Shown piece after piece: positions 27,378 through 36,182 of a DNA stretch of 64,000 bases (position 1 is its first letter; each line of letters opens with the position of its first letter). The notes beneath the pieces were generated by a model. That model did not search any database. It was not told the DNA's origin and saw only the letters and a list, made by a program, of their open reading frames with translations. A program made the translations under genes and the position numbers. The stretch is from Haemophilus_D parainfluenzae_AH (GTDB lineage Bacteria; Pseudomonadota; Gammaproteobacteria; Enterobacterales; Pasteurellaceae). The stretch spans positions 1-64,000 of the forward strand of contig JAGZRA010000002.1 of the NCBI GenBank assembly GCA_018381885.1, in the 5' to 3' direction.

Positions 27378-27400
27378 AGGGCTAACGTAATGTTAGCCCT
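27378..27400. terminator. Terminator between convergent UPF0294 gene and pepA
   Basis: AGGGCTAAC / GTTAGCCCT with a 5-base loop. The T-rich tail is better on the minus strand, so it mainly serves pepA. Confidence 0.75.
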
Positions 27401-27409
27401 ATGTATTAA

Positions 27410-28885
27410 TTATTTAGTTTGGTTAATTAAGAATTGTGTTAATAAAGATACTGGACGACCTGTTGCACCTTTATTGGCGCCTTGAAGCCAAGCTGTCCCA
27501 GCAATATCTAAATGCGCCCAAGTATATTTTTTCGTAAAGTTGGAGAGGAATGTGCCTGCAGTAATCGCTCCGCCCCAGCGCCCCCCAATATTGGCTAAAT
27601 CAGCAAATGGAGATTTTAATTGCTCTTGATATTCTTCACTCAACGGTAAACGCCAAGCTTTATCAGTAGTTTGTTGTGCAGCTTGTAATAACTGTTCAGC
27701 TAGGGCATCATCAGTTGAAACTAAGCCGCTGTTATGTTGGCCTAACGCCACCACGCAAGCACCTGTTAGGGTTGCGACATCAATCACATATTGCGGTTCA
27801 AAACGTTCTACATAGGTGAGCGCATCACAAAGTACTAAACGTCCTTCCGCATCTGTATTTAACACTTCTACGGTTAAACCGTTCATCGTGGTAAGAATAT
27901 CACCTGGACGATAAGCATTGCCATCAGGTAAGTTTTCACAACCTGCTAATACGCCGATAACATTTAATGGCAGGTTTAATTCTGCAATAGCTTTCATTGT
28001 ACCGAAAACAGACGCTGCACCGCACATATCGTATTTCATTTCATCCATATCTGCGGCAGGTTTTAAAGAAATGCCGCCCGCATCAAAGGTTAAACCTTTA
28101 CCCACTAACACGATTGGTTTTGCGTTTTTATCAGGCGCATTGTTGAAATGTAAAATAGACATATAAGCTGGGTTTTGTGAACCGCGAGATACAGCTAAAT
28201 ACGCATTCATGCCAAGTTTTGTCATGTCTTCTTCATCAATCACATCGAGGGAAAGTGCGGTTGATGTTTCAGCTAATTTTTTAGCTTGTTCTGCTAAATA
28301 AGCCGGTGTACAAATATTAGGTGGCATATTCGCGATATTACGCGCAGCTTTTATACCATGAGCGATGGCTTGCGCTTCTGCGATGGCTTGCTTAGCTTGT
28401 GCGTCATCGATATTAAAAATGATTTCTTGAAGTGAGATAGCATCAGCTTTTTTACTTTTAAATTCATCAAATTGATAAAGGCTATGTTCGATGGTTTCAA
28501 CAGTAAAACGCACATTCCAAAATAGATCGCGATCTTTGATTTCCACATCCGTTAAATTATTTACCACTTGTTGAATATTTAATTCTTTTAATGTTTGGGT
28601 AACACGTTGGATGATTTGTTTAAATTGGCGTTCAGTCGTTTCCCCTCTTTTGCCACAACCTGCTACTAACACGCGTTTAGCGGCAAGATTTGGTAACGAA
28701 TGAAGCAGAGTCGCTTGGCCAATTTTGCCTGAAAGATCTTGGCTTTGGGCTAACTGACTGAGGTAGCCTTTTGTGATTTGGTCGATTTCATTGAAACTTT
28801 TTGTAAATTCGTTGTTCTCATAAATGCCGATGATAAGGCAATCGGTTGATTGAGAAAGTGCGGTTGAGTTTGCTTGATATTTCAT
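27410..28885 (-). CDS. pepA: Leucyl aminopeptidase PepA
   Basis: Cytosolic M17 aminopeptidase with two metal ions. The 491-residue protein has the active-site Lys263 and Asp268 in GKGLTFDAGG, and the family signature NTDAEGRL at 343-350. Length is close to E. coli PepA (503). In E. coli PepA also acts as a DNA-binding protein for Xer recombination and carAB control; whether that holds here is unknown. It diverges from lptF across 104 bases, the same arrangement as HI1705/HI1704. Two uptake sequences lie near its 5' half. Confidence 0.96.
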   Translation of the reverse strand: MKYQANSTALSQSTDCLIIGIYENNEFTKSFNEIDQITKGYLSQLAQSQDLSGKIGQATLLHSLPNLAAKRVLVAGCGKRGETTERQFKQIIQRVTQTLKELNIQQVVNNLTDVEIKDRDLFWNVRFTVETIEHSLYQFDEFKSKKADAISLQEIIFNIDDAQAKQAIAEAQAIAHGIKAARNIANMPPNICTPAYLAEQAKKLAETSTALSLDVIDEEDMTKLGMNAYLAVSRGSQNPAYMSILHFNNAPDKNAKPIVLVGKGLTFDAGGISLKPAADMDEMKYDMCGAASVFGTMKAIAELNLPLNVIGVLAGCENLPDGNAYRPGDILTTMNGLTVEVLNTDAEGRLVLCDALTYVERFEPQYVIDVATLTGACVVALGQHNSGLVSTDDALAEQLLQAAQQTTDKAWRLPLSEEYQEQLKSPFADLANIGGRWGGAITAGTFLSNFTKKYTWAHLDIAGTAWLQGANKGATGRPVSLLTQFLINQTK

Positions 28886-28989
28886 GTTATTTCCTTATGT
28901 TGCTAATTTGCTATTTAAATCAGTGAAAATAAGGTATCATACGCCATCTAAATTAGCCAGTTTCCCGTGTTTTTTAGTTAGAAAAAAGA

Positions 28990-30081
28990 ATGATATTAAC
29001 CCGATATTTAACAAAAGAAGTCTTTAAAAGCCAAATTGCGATTTTGTTTATTTTGCTTTTAATTTTCTTCAGCCAACAACTTGTTCGCGTACTTGGTTCA
29101 GCGGCAAATGGTAAAGTGCCTGCCGATCTTGTGTTCTCTTTACTTGGATTAGGGATGCCAACAATGGCGCAATTAATGTTGCCATTATGTTTGTTTATCG
29201 CCATTTTGCTAACTTTCGGTCGTCTCTACGCAGAAAGTGAAATTACGGTAATGCGTGCTTGTGGTGTGGGACAACGTATTCTTGTTCGCGTGGCGTTAAT
29301 TCTTTCTTTACTCACTGCGGGCTTGGCAGCTTACAACGCTTTGTGGCTTTCCCCATGGGCGATTCAAAAACAAGCAGCCATTGTTGAAGATGCTAAAGCA
29401 AATCCTACCATGGGTGCGTTGACTTCGGGTCAATTCATGTCCACAAGTAACAATAATTTCGTTTTATTCATTGATAAGATTAATGGTAATCAAATCAGTG
29501 ATGTTTATCTTTTCCAAATGAAAGCCAAAGGGCAAACGAAGCCATCAGTGGTTACCGCTGAAAAAGGTGAGTTAAAAGCGTTACCAAATGGCGATCAAGT
29601 GCTGAATTTACAAAATACCTTGCGTGTAGAAGGCACATCCGTGCTTCCTGATTTCCGTATTACACATTTTGATGATTACCAAGCGTATTTAGGCCATCAA
29701 GAGACAAATACAGAAAGCGATGAAGCGGCTGAATTATCTTTTGAACAATTATTAAAAGATAAAAGTCCAGCAGCCAAAGCAGAATTGCATTGGCGAATTA
29801 CCTTAATTTTAGCGGTGCCTTTAATGGCGCTTATTGCTGTACCAATGAGTAAAGTGAATCCTCGCCAAGGGCGTTTCGCGAAAATCTTACCAGCATTATT
29901 GCTTTATTTAATTTACTTCTTATTACAAAGTTCATTTAAATCTGCGGGTGGCGCAGGTAAGCTTGATGCAGGTTTATTAATGCCGTTGGTAAATATCGCC
30001 TTTTTAATTTTAGGGATTGTGCTGAATAGTTGGGATAGTACCGCTATGCATAAATTCCGTCGTGTATTCAGAAAAGGATAA
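28990..30081 (+). CDS. lptF: LPS export permease LptF
   Basis: One of the two inner-membrane permeases of the LptB2FG transporter that extracts lipooligosaccharide from the inner membrane. The 363-residue protein has three N-terminal membrane segments (about 12-32, 55-77, 100-120), a periplasmic beta-jellyroll domain, and three C-terminal segments. MILTRYLTKEVFKSQ at the N terminus is typical. lptG starts 5 bases after the stop. Confidence 0.95.
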   Translation: MILTRYLTKEVFKSQIAILFILLLIFFSQQLVRVLGSAANGKVPADLVFSLLGLGMPTMAQLMLPLCLFIAILLTFGRLYAESEITVMRACGVGQRILVRVALILSLLTAGLAAYNALWLSPWAIQKQAAIVEDAKANPTMGALTSGQFMSTSNNNFVLFIDKINGNQISDVYLFQMKAKGQTKPSVVTAEKGELKALPNGDQVLNLQNTLRVEGTSVLPDFRITHFDDYQAYLGHQETNTESDEAAELSFEQLLKDKSPAAKAELHWRITLILAVPLMALIAVPMSKVNPRQGRFAKILPALLLYLIYFLLQSSFKSAGGAGKLDAGLLMPLVNIAFLILGIVLNSWDSTAMHKFRRVFRKG

Positions 30082-30086
30082 TAACA

Positions 30087-31166
30087 ATGTTGATGAATAC
30101 TCTTGATCGTTATATCGGTAAAAGCATCTTAGGGGCAATTTTTGCCACACTATTTACGTTAGTTGGTCTTTCGGCAATTATCAAATTTGTAGAGCAATTT
30201 CGTAGCGTAGGTAAAGGCTCTTATGATATTTGGCAAGCCGTGGCTTATACAGGTTTAACGATGCCAAAAGATGTAGAAACTTTTTTCCCAATGGCGGCCT
30301 TGTTAGGAGCCTTAATTGCGTTAGGTAATTTAGCCAGCCGAAGTGAATTAGTGGTAATGCAATCTGCAGGTTTTTCTCGCTTTAAAATTGGATTAGCCGT
30401 CATGAAAACAGCACTTCCACTGGTACTTTTTACCATGATTATTGGTGAGTGGGGGATTCCACAAACTGAACAGTTTGCCCGTGATATGCGTACTCGTGCA
30501 CTTTCCGGTGGTTCAATGCTTTCGGTGAAAAATGGTGTATGGGCAAAAGACGGTAATAATTTCGTTTATGTGCGTCGAATTAAAGATGATGCGAAATTAG
30601 AAGATATTTATATTTATACTTTTGATGACCAACGTAATCTCACTCATTTGAAGCATGCGAATCAAGCACAATATTCTGCAGAAAATAATCAATGGCAGTT
30701 ACGTCAAGTCAATAATTCAGCGGTATCAAAAGAGCAAATTACCACGACAAACCGTTTAACAGAAGATTGGGCGACGAGCTTAACGCCAGATAAATTAGGC
30801 GCAGTTTCATTACGTCCAACATCATTATCCATTTCCGGTTTGTATGAATATATTGCGTTCTTAAAACAAACAGGACAGGACTCTCGTCGTTTTGAATTAA
30901 CCTATTGGCGTAAGATTTTACAGCCGGTTTCTGTGGGGGTAATGATGATGCTTGCATTGTCTTTCATCTTTGGTTCATTACGTAGTGTCACCGCAGGAGC
31001 GAGAATCGTAACGGGGATTTGCTTTGGATTCTTGTTCTATGTTGTTAATGAAATTTTTGGACAAATGAGTGTGGTATTTAATGCACCAGCTTTTTTAGGT
31101 GCACTGATGCCAAGTCTCTTGTTTATGGCGATTATTTGGTGGCTACTGGCGAGAAAACGAGATTAA
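30087..31166 (+). CDS. lptG: LPS export permease LptG
   Basis: Partner of LptF in the lipooligosaccharide exporter. The 359-residue protein has the same fold: three membrane segments, jellyroll, three membrane segments, and the characteristic LDRYIGKS start. A second ATG two codons in could also be used; AAAGGA lies upstream of both. It ends in RKRD and is followed by a strong terminator. Confidence 0.95.
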   Translation: MLMNTLDRYIGKSILGAIFATLFTLVGLSAIIKFVEQFRSVGKGSYDIWQAVAYTGLTMPKDVETFFPMAALLGALIALGNLASRSELVVMQSAGFSRFKIGLAVMKTALPLVLFTMIIGEWGIPQTEQFARDMRTRALSGGSMLSVKNGVWAKDGNNFVYVRRIKDDAKLEDIYIYTFDDQRNLTHLKHANQAQYSAENNQWQLRQVNNSAVSKEQITTTNRLTEDWATSLTPDKLGAVSLRPTSLSISGLYEYIAFLKQTGQDSRRFELTYWRKILQPVSVGVMMMLALSFIFGSLRSVTAGARIVTGICFGFLFYVVNEIFGQMSVVFNAPAFLGALMPSLLFMAIIWWLLARKRD

Positions 31167-31185
31167 TTAACAAACCATTAATGAA

Positions 31186-31217
31186 AAAGGCGAACTGATA
31201 AGGTTCGCCTTTTTATT
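31186..31217 (+). terminator. Terminator of lptFG
   Basis: AAAGGCGAAC / GTTCGCCTTT with an 8-base loop and T run, 19 bases after lptG. Confidence 0.88.
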
Positions 31218-31224
31218 TACTAAA

Positions 31225-31252
31225 AAAGTGCGGTCAAAACTGACCGCACTTT
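31225..31252 (-). terminator. Terminator of fbp made from paired uptake sequences
   Basis: AAGTGCGGTCA and TGACCGCACTT form an 11-bp stem around a 4-base loop, with an A-rich left flank that becomes a T run on the minus strand. It lies just past the fbp stop. Confidence 0.85.
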
Positions 31253-31258
31253 AGGAGT

Positions 31259-32263
31259 TTAATCTTCTTTAAATTCTCTCATCATTTCTTCTGCTTTTTT
31301 CACCATTTCTGCGGAACCGATGAAAAGTGGTATACGTTGGTGAAGTTCACTTGGTTGAATATCTAAAATTCGATTGTAACCATCAGATGCAATACCCCCC
31401 GCTTGTTCTGCTAAGAATGCCATTGGATTGCCTTCATAAAGCAAACGAAGCTTACCATTTGGATAGTTAGTTGCACTTGGATAAATGTAGATACCGCCTT
31501 TTAATAAGTTACGGTGGAAGTCCGCCACTAATGAACCAATATAACGTGATGCATAAGGGCGGTTAGTTGCTTTATCTTCTTCTTGGCAGTATTTAATGTA
31601 TTTTTTTACCCCTTGTGGGAATTTGAGATATTGTCCTTCATTGATGGAGTAGATTTTGCCCTCTTTTGGCATTTGCATATTTTCATGAGAAAGACAGAAG
31701 GTACCGATTGAAGGATCATAAGTAAAACCATTCACGCCATGACCTGTGGTATAAACCAACATGGTGGATGAACCATACACGATGTAACCCGCCGCCACTT
31801 GTTTATTACCTGGTTGCATAAAGTCTTCTAAGGTAACTGGCGAGCCAATTGGTGAAACACGACGGTAAATAGAGAAGATCGTCCCAACTGAAACGTTTAC
31901 ATCAATATTAGATGAACCATCAAGAGGATCGGTCAAAATAATATATTTTGCATTGCGAGCACGTTCAGTATCAAAAGCGATAAAGCTTTCTTCTTCCTCA
32001 GAAGCAAAACCCGCTACCTCTTCACGCGACATAAGGGCCGCATTCATGGTGTTATGGGCGAATAAGTCCAATTTCATTTGGCTTTCACCTTGCACGTTTT
32101 CGACACCAGACTGGCCAAGTATATTGGTTAAACCCGCTTTGTTGATATCACGATGAATGATTTTTGCTAATAAACGAATAGAAGACAAAATACCACTAAG
32201 TTCCCCTTTTGCATTTGGGTACTCTGCTTGGCGTTCAACAATAAATTCACTCAATGTTTTCAT
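31259..32263 (-). CDS. fbp: Fructose-1,6-bisphosphatase class 1
   Basis: Gluconeogenic enzyme that hydrolyses fructose-1,6-bisphosphate to fructose-6-phosphate. The 334-residue protein matches E. coli Fbp (332) in length. The metal-site motif DPLDGSSNID lies near 113-122 and the lower active-site residues LLYEGNPMAFLAEQAGG near 274-290. It is divergent from the 5-oxoprolinase operon; the shared region holds FNR-like and CRP-like sites that could act on either side. Confidence 0.96.
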   Translation of the reverse strand: MKTLSEFIVERQAEYPNAKGELSGILSSIRLLAKIIHRDINKAGLTNILGQSGVENVQGESQMKLDLFAHNTMNAALMSREEVAGFASEEEESFIAFDTERARNAKYIILTDPLDGSSNIDVNVSVGTIFSIYRRVSPIGSPVTLEDFMQPGNKQVAAGYIVYGSSTMLVYTTGHGVNGFTYDPSIGTFCLSHENMQMPKEGKIYSINEGQYLKFPQGVKKYIKYCQEEDKATNRPYASRYIGSLVADFHRNLLKGGIYIYPSATNYPNGKLRLLYEGNPMAFLAEQAGGIASDGYNRILDIQPSELHQRIPLFIGSAEMVKKAEEMMREFKED

Positions 32264-32325
32264 TTTTATTCCTTTTTTATCATTGTTAAGTAACAGACAC
32301 CTAAATTATACGCTATTTCATAATT

Positions 32326-32339
32326 TTGATTGAGATCAA
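32326..32339. promoter_or_regulatory. FNR-like site between fbp and pxpB
   Basis: TTGATTGAGATCAA is a perfect match to the FNR consensus TTGATNNNNATCAA. It lies 63 bases upstream of the fbp start and about 130 upstream of pxpB. Confidence 0.6.
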
Positions 32340-32350
32340 AATATGAATAA

Positions 32351-32366
32351 TGAGATCTGCATCACA
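32351..32366. promoter_or_regulatory. CRP-like site upstream of the pxp operon
   Basis: TGAGATCTGCATCACA matches the consensus TGTGATCTAGATCACA at 13 of 16 positions. Its centre is about 62-65 bases upstream of the start predicted from the nearby TTGACA box, which would suit a class I CRP site. Confidence 0.5.
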
Positions 32367-32387
32367 CTTTATTTTCAATATAAAGCC

Positions 32388-32416
32388 TTGACAAAAGCTA
32401 TAAATATCCTTTAAAA
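32388..32416 (+). promoter_or_regulatory. Possible promoter of pxpBCA
   Basis: A perfect -35 TTGACA (32388-32393) is followed at 17 bases by the weak -10 TTAAAA. A weak -10 fits activator-dependent transcription, but the call rests mainly on the -35. Confidence 0.4.
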
Positions 32417-32471
32417 GAGAGGTGTAACAAAAAAATAACAAACAACACAACATCATAATAAAGGGTATCCT

Positions 32472-33113
32472 ATGAATATAACCCCGATCAGCGAGTCGGC
32501 GGTGGTTTGCTCTTTACCACCACCAGCTTCACTTCAACAACAACGCCAACTCTGGGCGTTTGCCAATCAACTACAGTCTGAGCAAGATATTGTAGAAGTT
32601 GTCGTGGGAATGAATAATCTTACGGTCTTCACGGATTTTTATGTGGATTTTGAACCGCTTATTCAACGCTTGGAACAACATTGGGCAGAATTGAAAGTCT
32701 CTACATTTCAAGGTCGTCATATTGAAATTCCAGTAATTTATGGCGGTGAATTCGGCCAGGACTTGTCTGAAGTCGCCAAGTTACATAACACTACTCCTGA
32801 ACGGATAGTTCAAATGCACAGTGAACCTATCTATACCGTGTATATGATTGGTTTCCAACCTGGTTTTCCCTATTTAGGTGGTTTACCTGAATGCTTACAC
32901 ACGCCTCGTCGAGCCACTCCGCGAACAGTTGTTCCTGCAGGTTCTGTGGGTATTGGTGGATCTCAAACTGGCATTTATCCCTTTTCCTCTCCAGGTGGAT
33001 GGCAATTAATCGGCCATACCAAGCAAGCGCTCTTTGACAAAAATCAGGCGCAACCTACTTTATTACAAGCTGGCGATACGGTGAAATTTGTTGTGGAGGG
33101 CATTGAATTATGA
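32472..33113 (+). CDS. pxpB: 5-oxoprolinase subunit PxpB
   Basis: Subunit of the ATP-dependent prokaryotic 5-oxoprolinase (PxpABC), which hydrolyses 5-oxoproline to glutamate. The 213-residue KipI/YbgJ-like protein has the family motif GFQPGFPYLGGL near 119-130 and PAGSVGIGGSQTGIYP near 151-166. The start has AAAGGG 8 bases upstream. Its stop overlaps the pxpC start (ATGA). Confidence 0.93.
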   Translation: MNITPISESAVVCSLPPPASLQQQRQLWAFANQLQSEQDIVEVVVGMNNLTVFTDFYVDFEPLIQRLEQHWAELKVSTFQGRHIEIPVIYGGEFGQDLSEVAKLHNTTPERIVQMHSEPIYTVYMIGFQPGFPYLGGLPECLHTPRRATPRTVVPAGSVGIGGSQTGIYPFSSPGGWQLIGHTKQALFDKNQAQPTLLQAGDTVKFVVEGIEL

Positions 33114-34039
33114 TTCATATTATTGATGTGCAATCCCGTGCCACAATGCAGGATTTAGGCCGTTTTGGGTTACGTCGATTTGGCATTAGTCACTCTGGAG
33201 CAATGGATAAATTGGCATTACGTGCAGGCAATATTCTGCTGGGAAATCCAGAGGGAGCCCCAGCAATTGAAGTGCCTTTAGGTGGTCTTACATTACAATT
33301 TCAGCAAGATATGAATTTTTGCGTCACAGGGGCATTTTATGAAATGACCTTAGATGACAAACCGATTTTTGCCTATTGGCGTTATCAGGCGAGAGCGGGG
33401 CAAGTTCTGAAAATGGTACGTGCAAAAATTGGTATGTATGGCTATTTATGTGTTCAAGGTGGTTTTATCTTACCCCAAGAATTGAACTCTTGTAGTACGG
33501 ATCTTCGAGCTCAAATAGGCGGTGTAGAAGGGCGTTGTTTACAAGTTGGCGATCAATTGCAAACGGTAAATGATCCTATTTTACGTAGTGAAATTGGGAT
33601 TGCACCCATTCCACTTAAGCATACGATCCATGCGTTACCGTCCTCTGAATATCAAGCGTTTAAACGAAAATCTCAATATTATTGGTGGCGAAGTAAATGG
33701 ACGTTACAAAGCAGCAGTGATCGCATGGGCTATCGTTTTCAAGGGCAAAAATTAGAATTAAAGCAACCGCTAGAAATGCTGTCTCACGCGATTCAATTTG
33801 GTAGCGTACAAGTTCCACCAAGTGGTCAACCAATTATTTTGATGGCTGATGCACAAACTACGGGCGGTTATCCCAAAATTGCCAATGTGATCGAGGCGGA
33901 TCTTGGTGCGTTGGCACAGGTACGTTTAGGATCAACCATTCAATTCGAGGCAGTTAGTTTAGAACAGGCCGCAAAATTACGTCGTAAAAATGAGATATAC
34001 CTCGATCAAATTAGGAGAATTGTCGATGAAAAAAATTGA
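33110..34039 (+). CDS. pxpC: 5-oxoprolinase subunit PxpC
   Basis: KipA/YbgK-like subunit of 5-oxoprolinase. The 309-residue protein begins with the biotin-dependent-carboxylase-like fold motifs QDLGRFGLRRFGIS (17-30) and SGAMD. It starts 4 bases before the end of pxpB, and its own end overlaps pxpA by 14 bases, showing tight translational coupling. Confidence 0.93.
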   Translation: MIHIIDVQSRATMQDLGRFGLRRFGISHSGAMDKLALRAGNILLGNPEGAPAIEVPLGGLTLQFQQDMNFCVTGAFYEMTLDDKPIFAYWRYQARAGQVLKMVRAKIGMYGYLCVQGGFILPQELNSCSTDLRAQIGGVEGRCLQVGDQLQTVNDPILRSEIGIAPIPLKHTIHALPSSEYQAFKRKSQYYWWRSKWTLQSSSDRMGYRFQGQKLELKQPLEMLSHAIQFGSVQVPPSGQPIILMADAQTTGGYPKIANVIEADLGALAQVRLGSTIQFEAVSLEQAAKLRRKNEIYLDQIRRIVDEKN

Positions 34040-34763
34040 TTTAAATGCCGATATTGCCGAAGGCTTTCCTTTTGATGGGGCATTATTGAAATTACTTTCT
34101 TCTGCCAATATAGCTTGCGGTTTACACGCTGGTGGAGCAAAAGAAATGCAAAGTGCAGTCAGATTTGCGAAAGAAAATCAGGTTCGCATTGGAGCTCATC
34201 CTGGCTTTCCAGATCGAGAAAACTTTGGGCGTACTCAGATGGATTTACCTGAACAGGAGTTAATTGTGCATTTGCGTTATCAGCTTGGCGCATTAAAAGC
34301 GATTTGTGATGGGGAAGGGGCGGAAATTAGTTATGTTAAGCCGCACGGTGCTTTATATAACCAAGCTGCAAAAGATGAAAAGCTTGCTCGTTTGATTGCT
34401 CAAACCGTTTATCAGTTTGATCCACATTTTAAATTAATGGGATTAGCGGGCAGCTTAATGCTGCGTATAGCCGAGGAAGAAGGTTTGCAAACCATTTCAG
34501 AAGTATTTGCGGATCGTCATTATATGCCTGATGGAAGTTTAGTGCCTCGTTCGCAACCGAATGCAATGGTGGAGTCTGATGAGGAAGCCATTCAACAAGT
34601 GTTACAAATTGTAACAGAAGGTCAAGTCAAAGCCATTGATGGAAACCTTGTGCCAGTAAAAGCAGAAAGTATCTGTTTACATGGCGATAATCAACATTCT
34701 CTACAGTTTGCGGCACGCATTGTGGAAGAATTAGAAAAAAATTATATAACAATAACGGCATAA
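34026..34763 (+). CDS. pxpA: 5-oxoprolinase subunit PxpA (LamB/YcsF family)
   Basis: The 245-residue subunit has the LamB/YcsF start DLNADIAEGF (residues 4-13), NIACGLHAGG near 30-39, GAHPGFPDR near 59-67 and KPHGALYN near 102-109. I start at the ATG at 34026 because GGAG lies 8 bases upstream and the N terminus then matches the family, rather than an in-frame upstream ATG at 33990 inside pxpC. It completes the PxpABC set. Confidence 0.93.
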   Translation: MKKIDLNADIAEGFPFDGALLKLLSSANIACGLHAGGAKEMQSAVRFAKENQVRIGAHPGFPDRENFGRTQMDLPEQELIVHLRYQLGALKAICDGEGAEISYVKPHGALYNQAAKDEKLARLIAQTVYQFDPHFKLMGLAGSLMLRIAEEEGLQTISEVFADRHYMPDGSLVPRSQPNAMVESDEEAIQQVLQIVTEGQVKAIDGNLVPVKAESICLHGDNQHSLQFAARIVEELEKNYITITA

Positions 34764-34811
34764 GCCGAATAAACATAACACACAACATCAACTTAACAAG
34801 GGAGGTGCTTT

Positions 34812-36005
34812 ATGGCATCAATCACTCACCGCCGAAATGCGGTGCTGGGGGCGGCATTTTTAATGGCAACTTCAGCAATAGGTCCGGGCTTTTTAACTCA
34901 AACGGCAACTTTTACAAACACCTTATTAGCCAGTTTTGGCTTTGTGATTTTGCTATCGATTTTGTTAGATATTGGTGCTCAGCTTAATATTTGGCGAATT
35001 GTGGTGGTATCAGGAAAACGCGCGCAGGATATTTCTAATGCGGTTTTCCCTGGCGCGGGATATTTCCTTGCTGCACTTATTGTGATGGGCGGTCTCGCGT
35101 TTAACATTGGTAATGTGGGCGGTGCCGGTCTTGGTTTAAACTCGATGTTCGGTATTGCGCCAGAAACGGGAGCGATCATTAGTGGTATTATTGCCATTTT
35201 AATTTTCTTGCGTAAAGAAGCGGGATTATTAATGGATCGTTTTGCCCAATTAATGGGTTTTATCATGATTGCACTGACATTTTATGTCATGTTTAAAACG
35301 GAACCACCTGTTGTTGAGGCGGCATATCGCACCTTTATTCCAGAACAAATTGATCCGATTGCTATTGTGACATTAGTTGGAGGGACCGTAGGGGGCTATA
35401 TTACCTTTGCAGGAGCACATCGTTTATTAGATGCAGGCATTCAAGGTGAAAAAGCCATGGCAGAAGTGAGTCGCAGTTCTGTATCGGCTATTTTGATCGC
35501 TTCAACTATGCGAATTGTGTTATTCCTCGCGGTACTGGGTATCGTGGTAAAAGGCGTTCCAATTAATCCTAAAAACCCTGCTGAAACACCTTTTGAATAC
35601 GTGGCAGGCAATTTCGGTCAAGTGTTATTTGGCGTCGTGATTTGGGCGGCTTCGATTACATCAGTGATTGGGGCGGCTTATACTTCAGTTTCCTTCCTAA
35701 CCAGCCTTTGTCCAACTATTGAACGTAACCGTAATCGTTGGATTATCGCCTTTATCGTGATTTCTACGGTTGTTTTGGTGACTGTCGGAAAACCTGCAGC
35801 GGTATTAGTCTTTGTGGGAACATTGAATGGTTTAATTCTCCCAATTGCACTCGCATTAATTCTGCTAGCTGCTTACCGAAGTGACATTGTTGGAAGCTAT
35901 AAACATCCACTTTGCTTAGCTTTTGCGGGCTGGTTTGTGGTGATTATCATGGCGATATTAAGTGGAAAAACCATAATTTCTTATGTGTCTAGTTTTGTAA
36001 GTTAG
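34812..36005 (+). CDS. NRAMP-like transporter, divergent, in the 5-oxoprolinase operon
   Basis: A 397-residue membrane protein with about eleven hydrophobic segments and overall NRAMP (SLC11) character. The TM1 metal-binding motif DPGN is replaced by GPGF (24-27), and the TM6 motif MPH by GAH (201-203). Loss of both metal-ligand sets argues against canonical Mn/Fe transport. It follows pxpA by 48 bases with its own GGGAGG ribosome binding site, so uptake of 5-oxoproline or a related substrate is an attractive but unproven idea. It corresponds by position to HI1728. Confidence 0.8.
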   Translation: MASITHRRNAVLGAAFLMATSAIGPGFLTQTATFTNTLLASFGFVILLSILLDIGAQLNIWRIVVVSGKRAQDISNAVFPGAGYFLAALIVMGGLAFNIGNVGGAGLGLNSMFGIAPETGAIISGIIAILIFLRKEAGLLMDRFAQLMGFIMIALTFYVMFKTEPPVVEAAYRTFIPEQIDPIAIVTLVGGTVGGYITFAGAHRLLDAGIQGEKAMAEVSRSSVSAILIASTMRIVLFLAVLGIVVKGVPINPKNPAETPFEYVAGNFGQVLFGVVIWAASITSVIGAAYTSVSFLTSLCPTIERNRNRWIIAFIVISTVVLVTVGKPAAVLVFVGTLNGLILPIALALILLAAYRSDIVGSYKHPLCLAFAGWFVVIIMAILSGKTIISYVSSFVS

Positions 36006-36020
36006 TTTTTATTTCAAACT

Positions 36021-36056
36021 AAAGTGCGGTTAGAAATGACCGCACTTTTCTTTTTA
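36021..36056 (+). terminator. Terminator of the pxp operon made from paired uptake sequences
   Basis: AAAGTGCGGT and ACCGCACTTT, 8 bases apart, form a stem followed by a T-rich run. Confidence 0.85.
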
Positions 36057-36102
36057 TATCAATTCCATTCATATAAAATCACAATAAAATTCACATCCAT
36101 CT

Positions 36103-36110
36103 AGACGTCT
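36103..36110. promoter_or_regulatory. MetJ box upstream of the MetE-like gene
   Basis: AGACGTCT is a perfect MetJ consensus box. The adjacent 8-mer ATCCATCT to the left matches at 5 of 8 positions and AAATCTTT to the right at 4 of 8, as expected for tandem boxes of decreasing quality. The site is about 73 bases before the start codon. Confidence 0.7.
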
Positions 36111-36182
36111 AAATCTTTAATGAGGACGTTAATTTTGTTACACTCAGTCTATCTTAGAATTAATTAAATATAGGAAAGCAAA

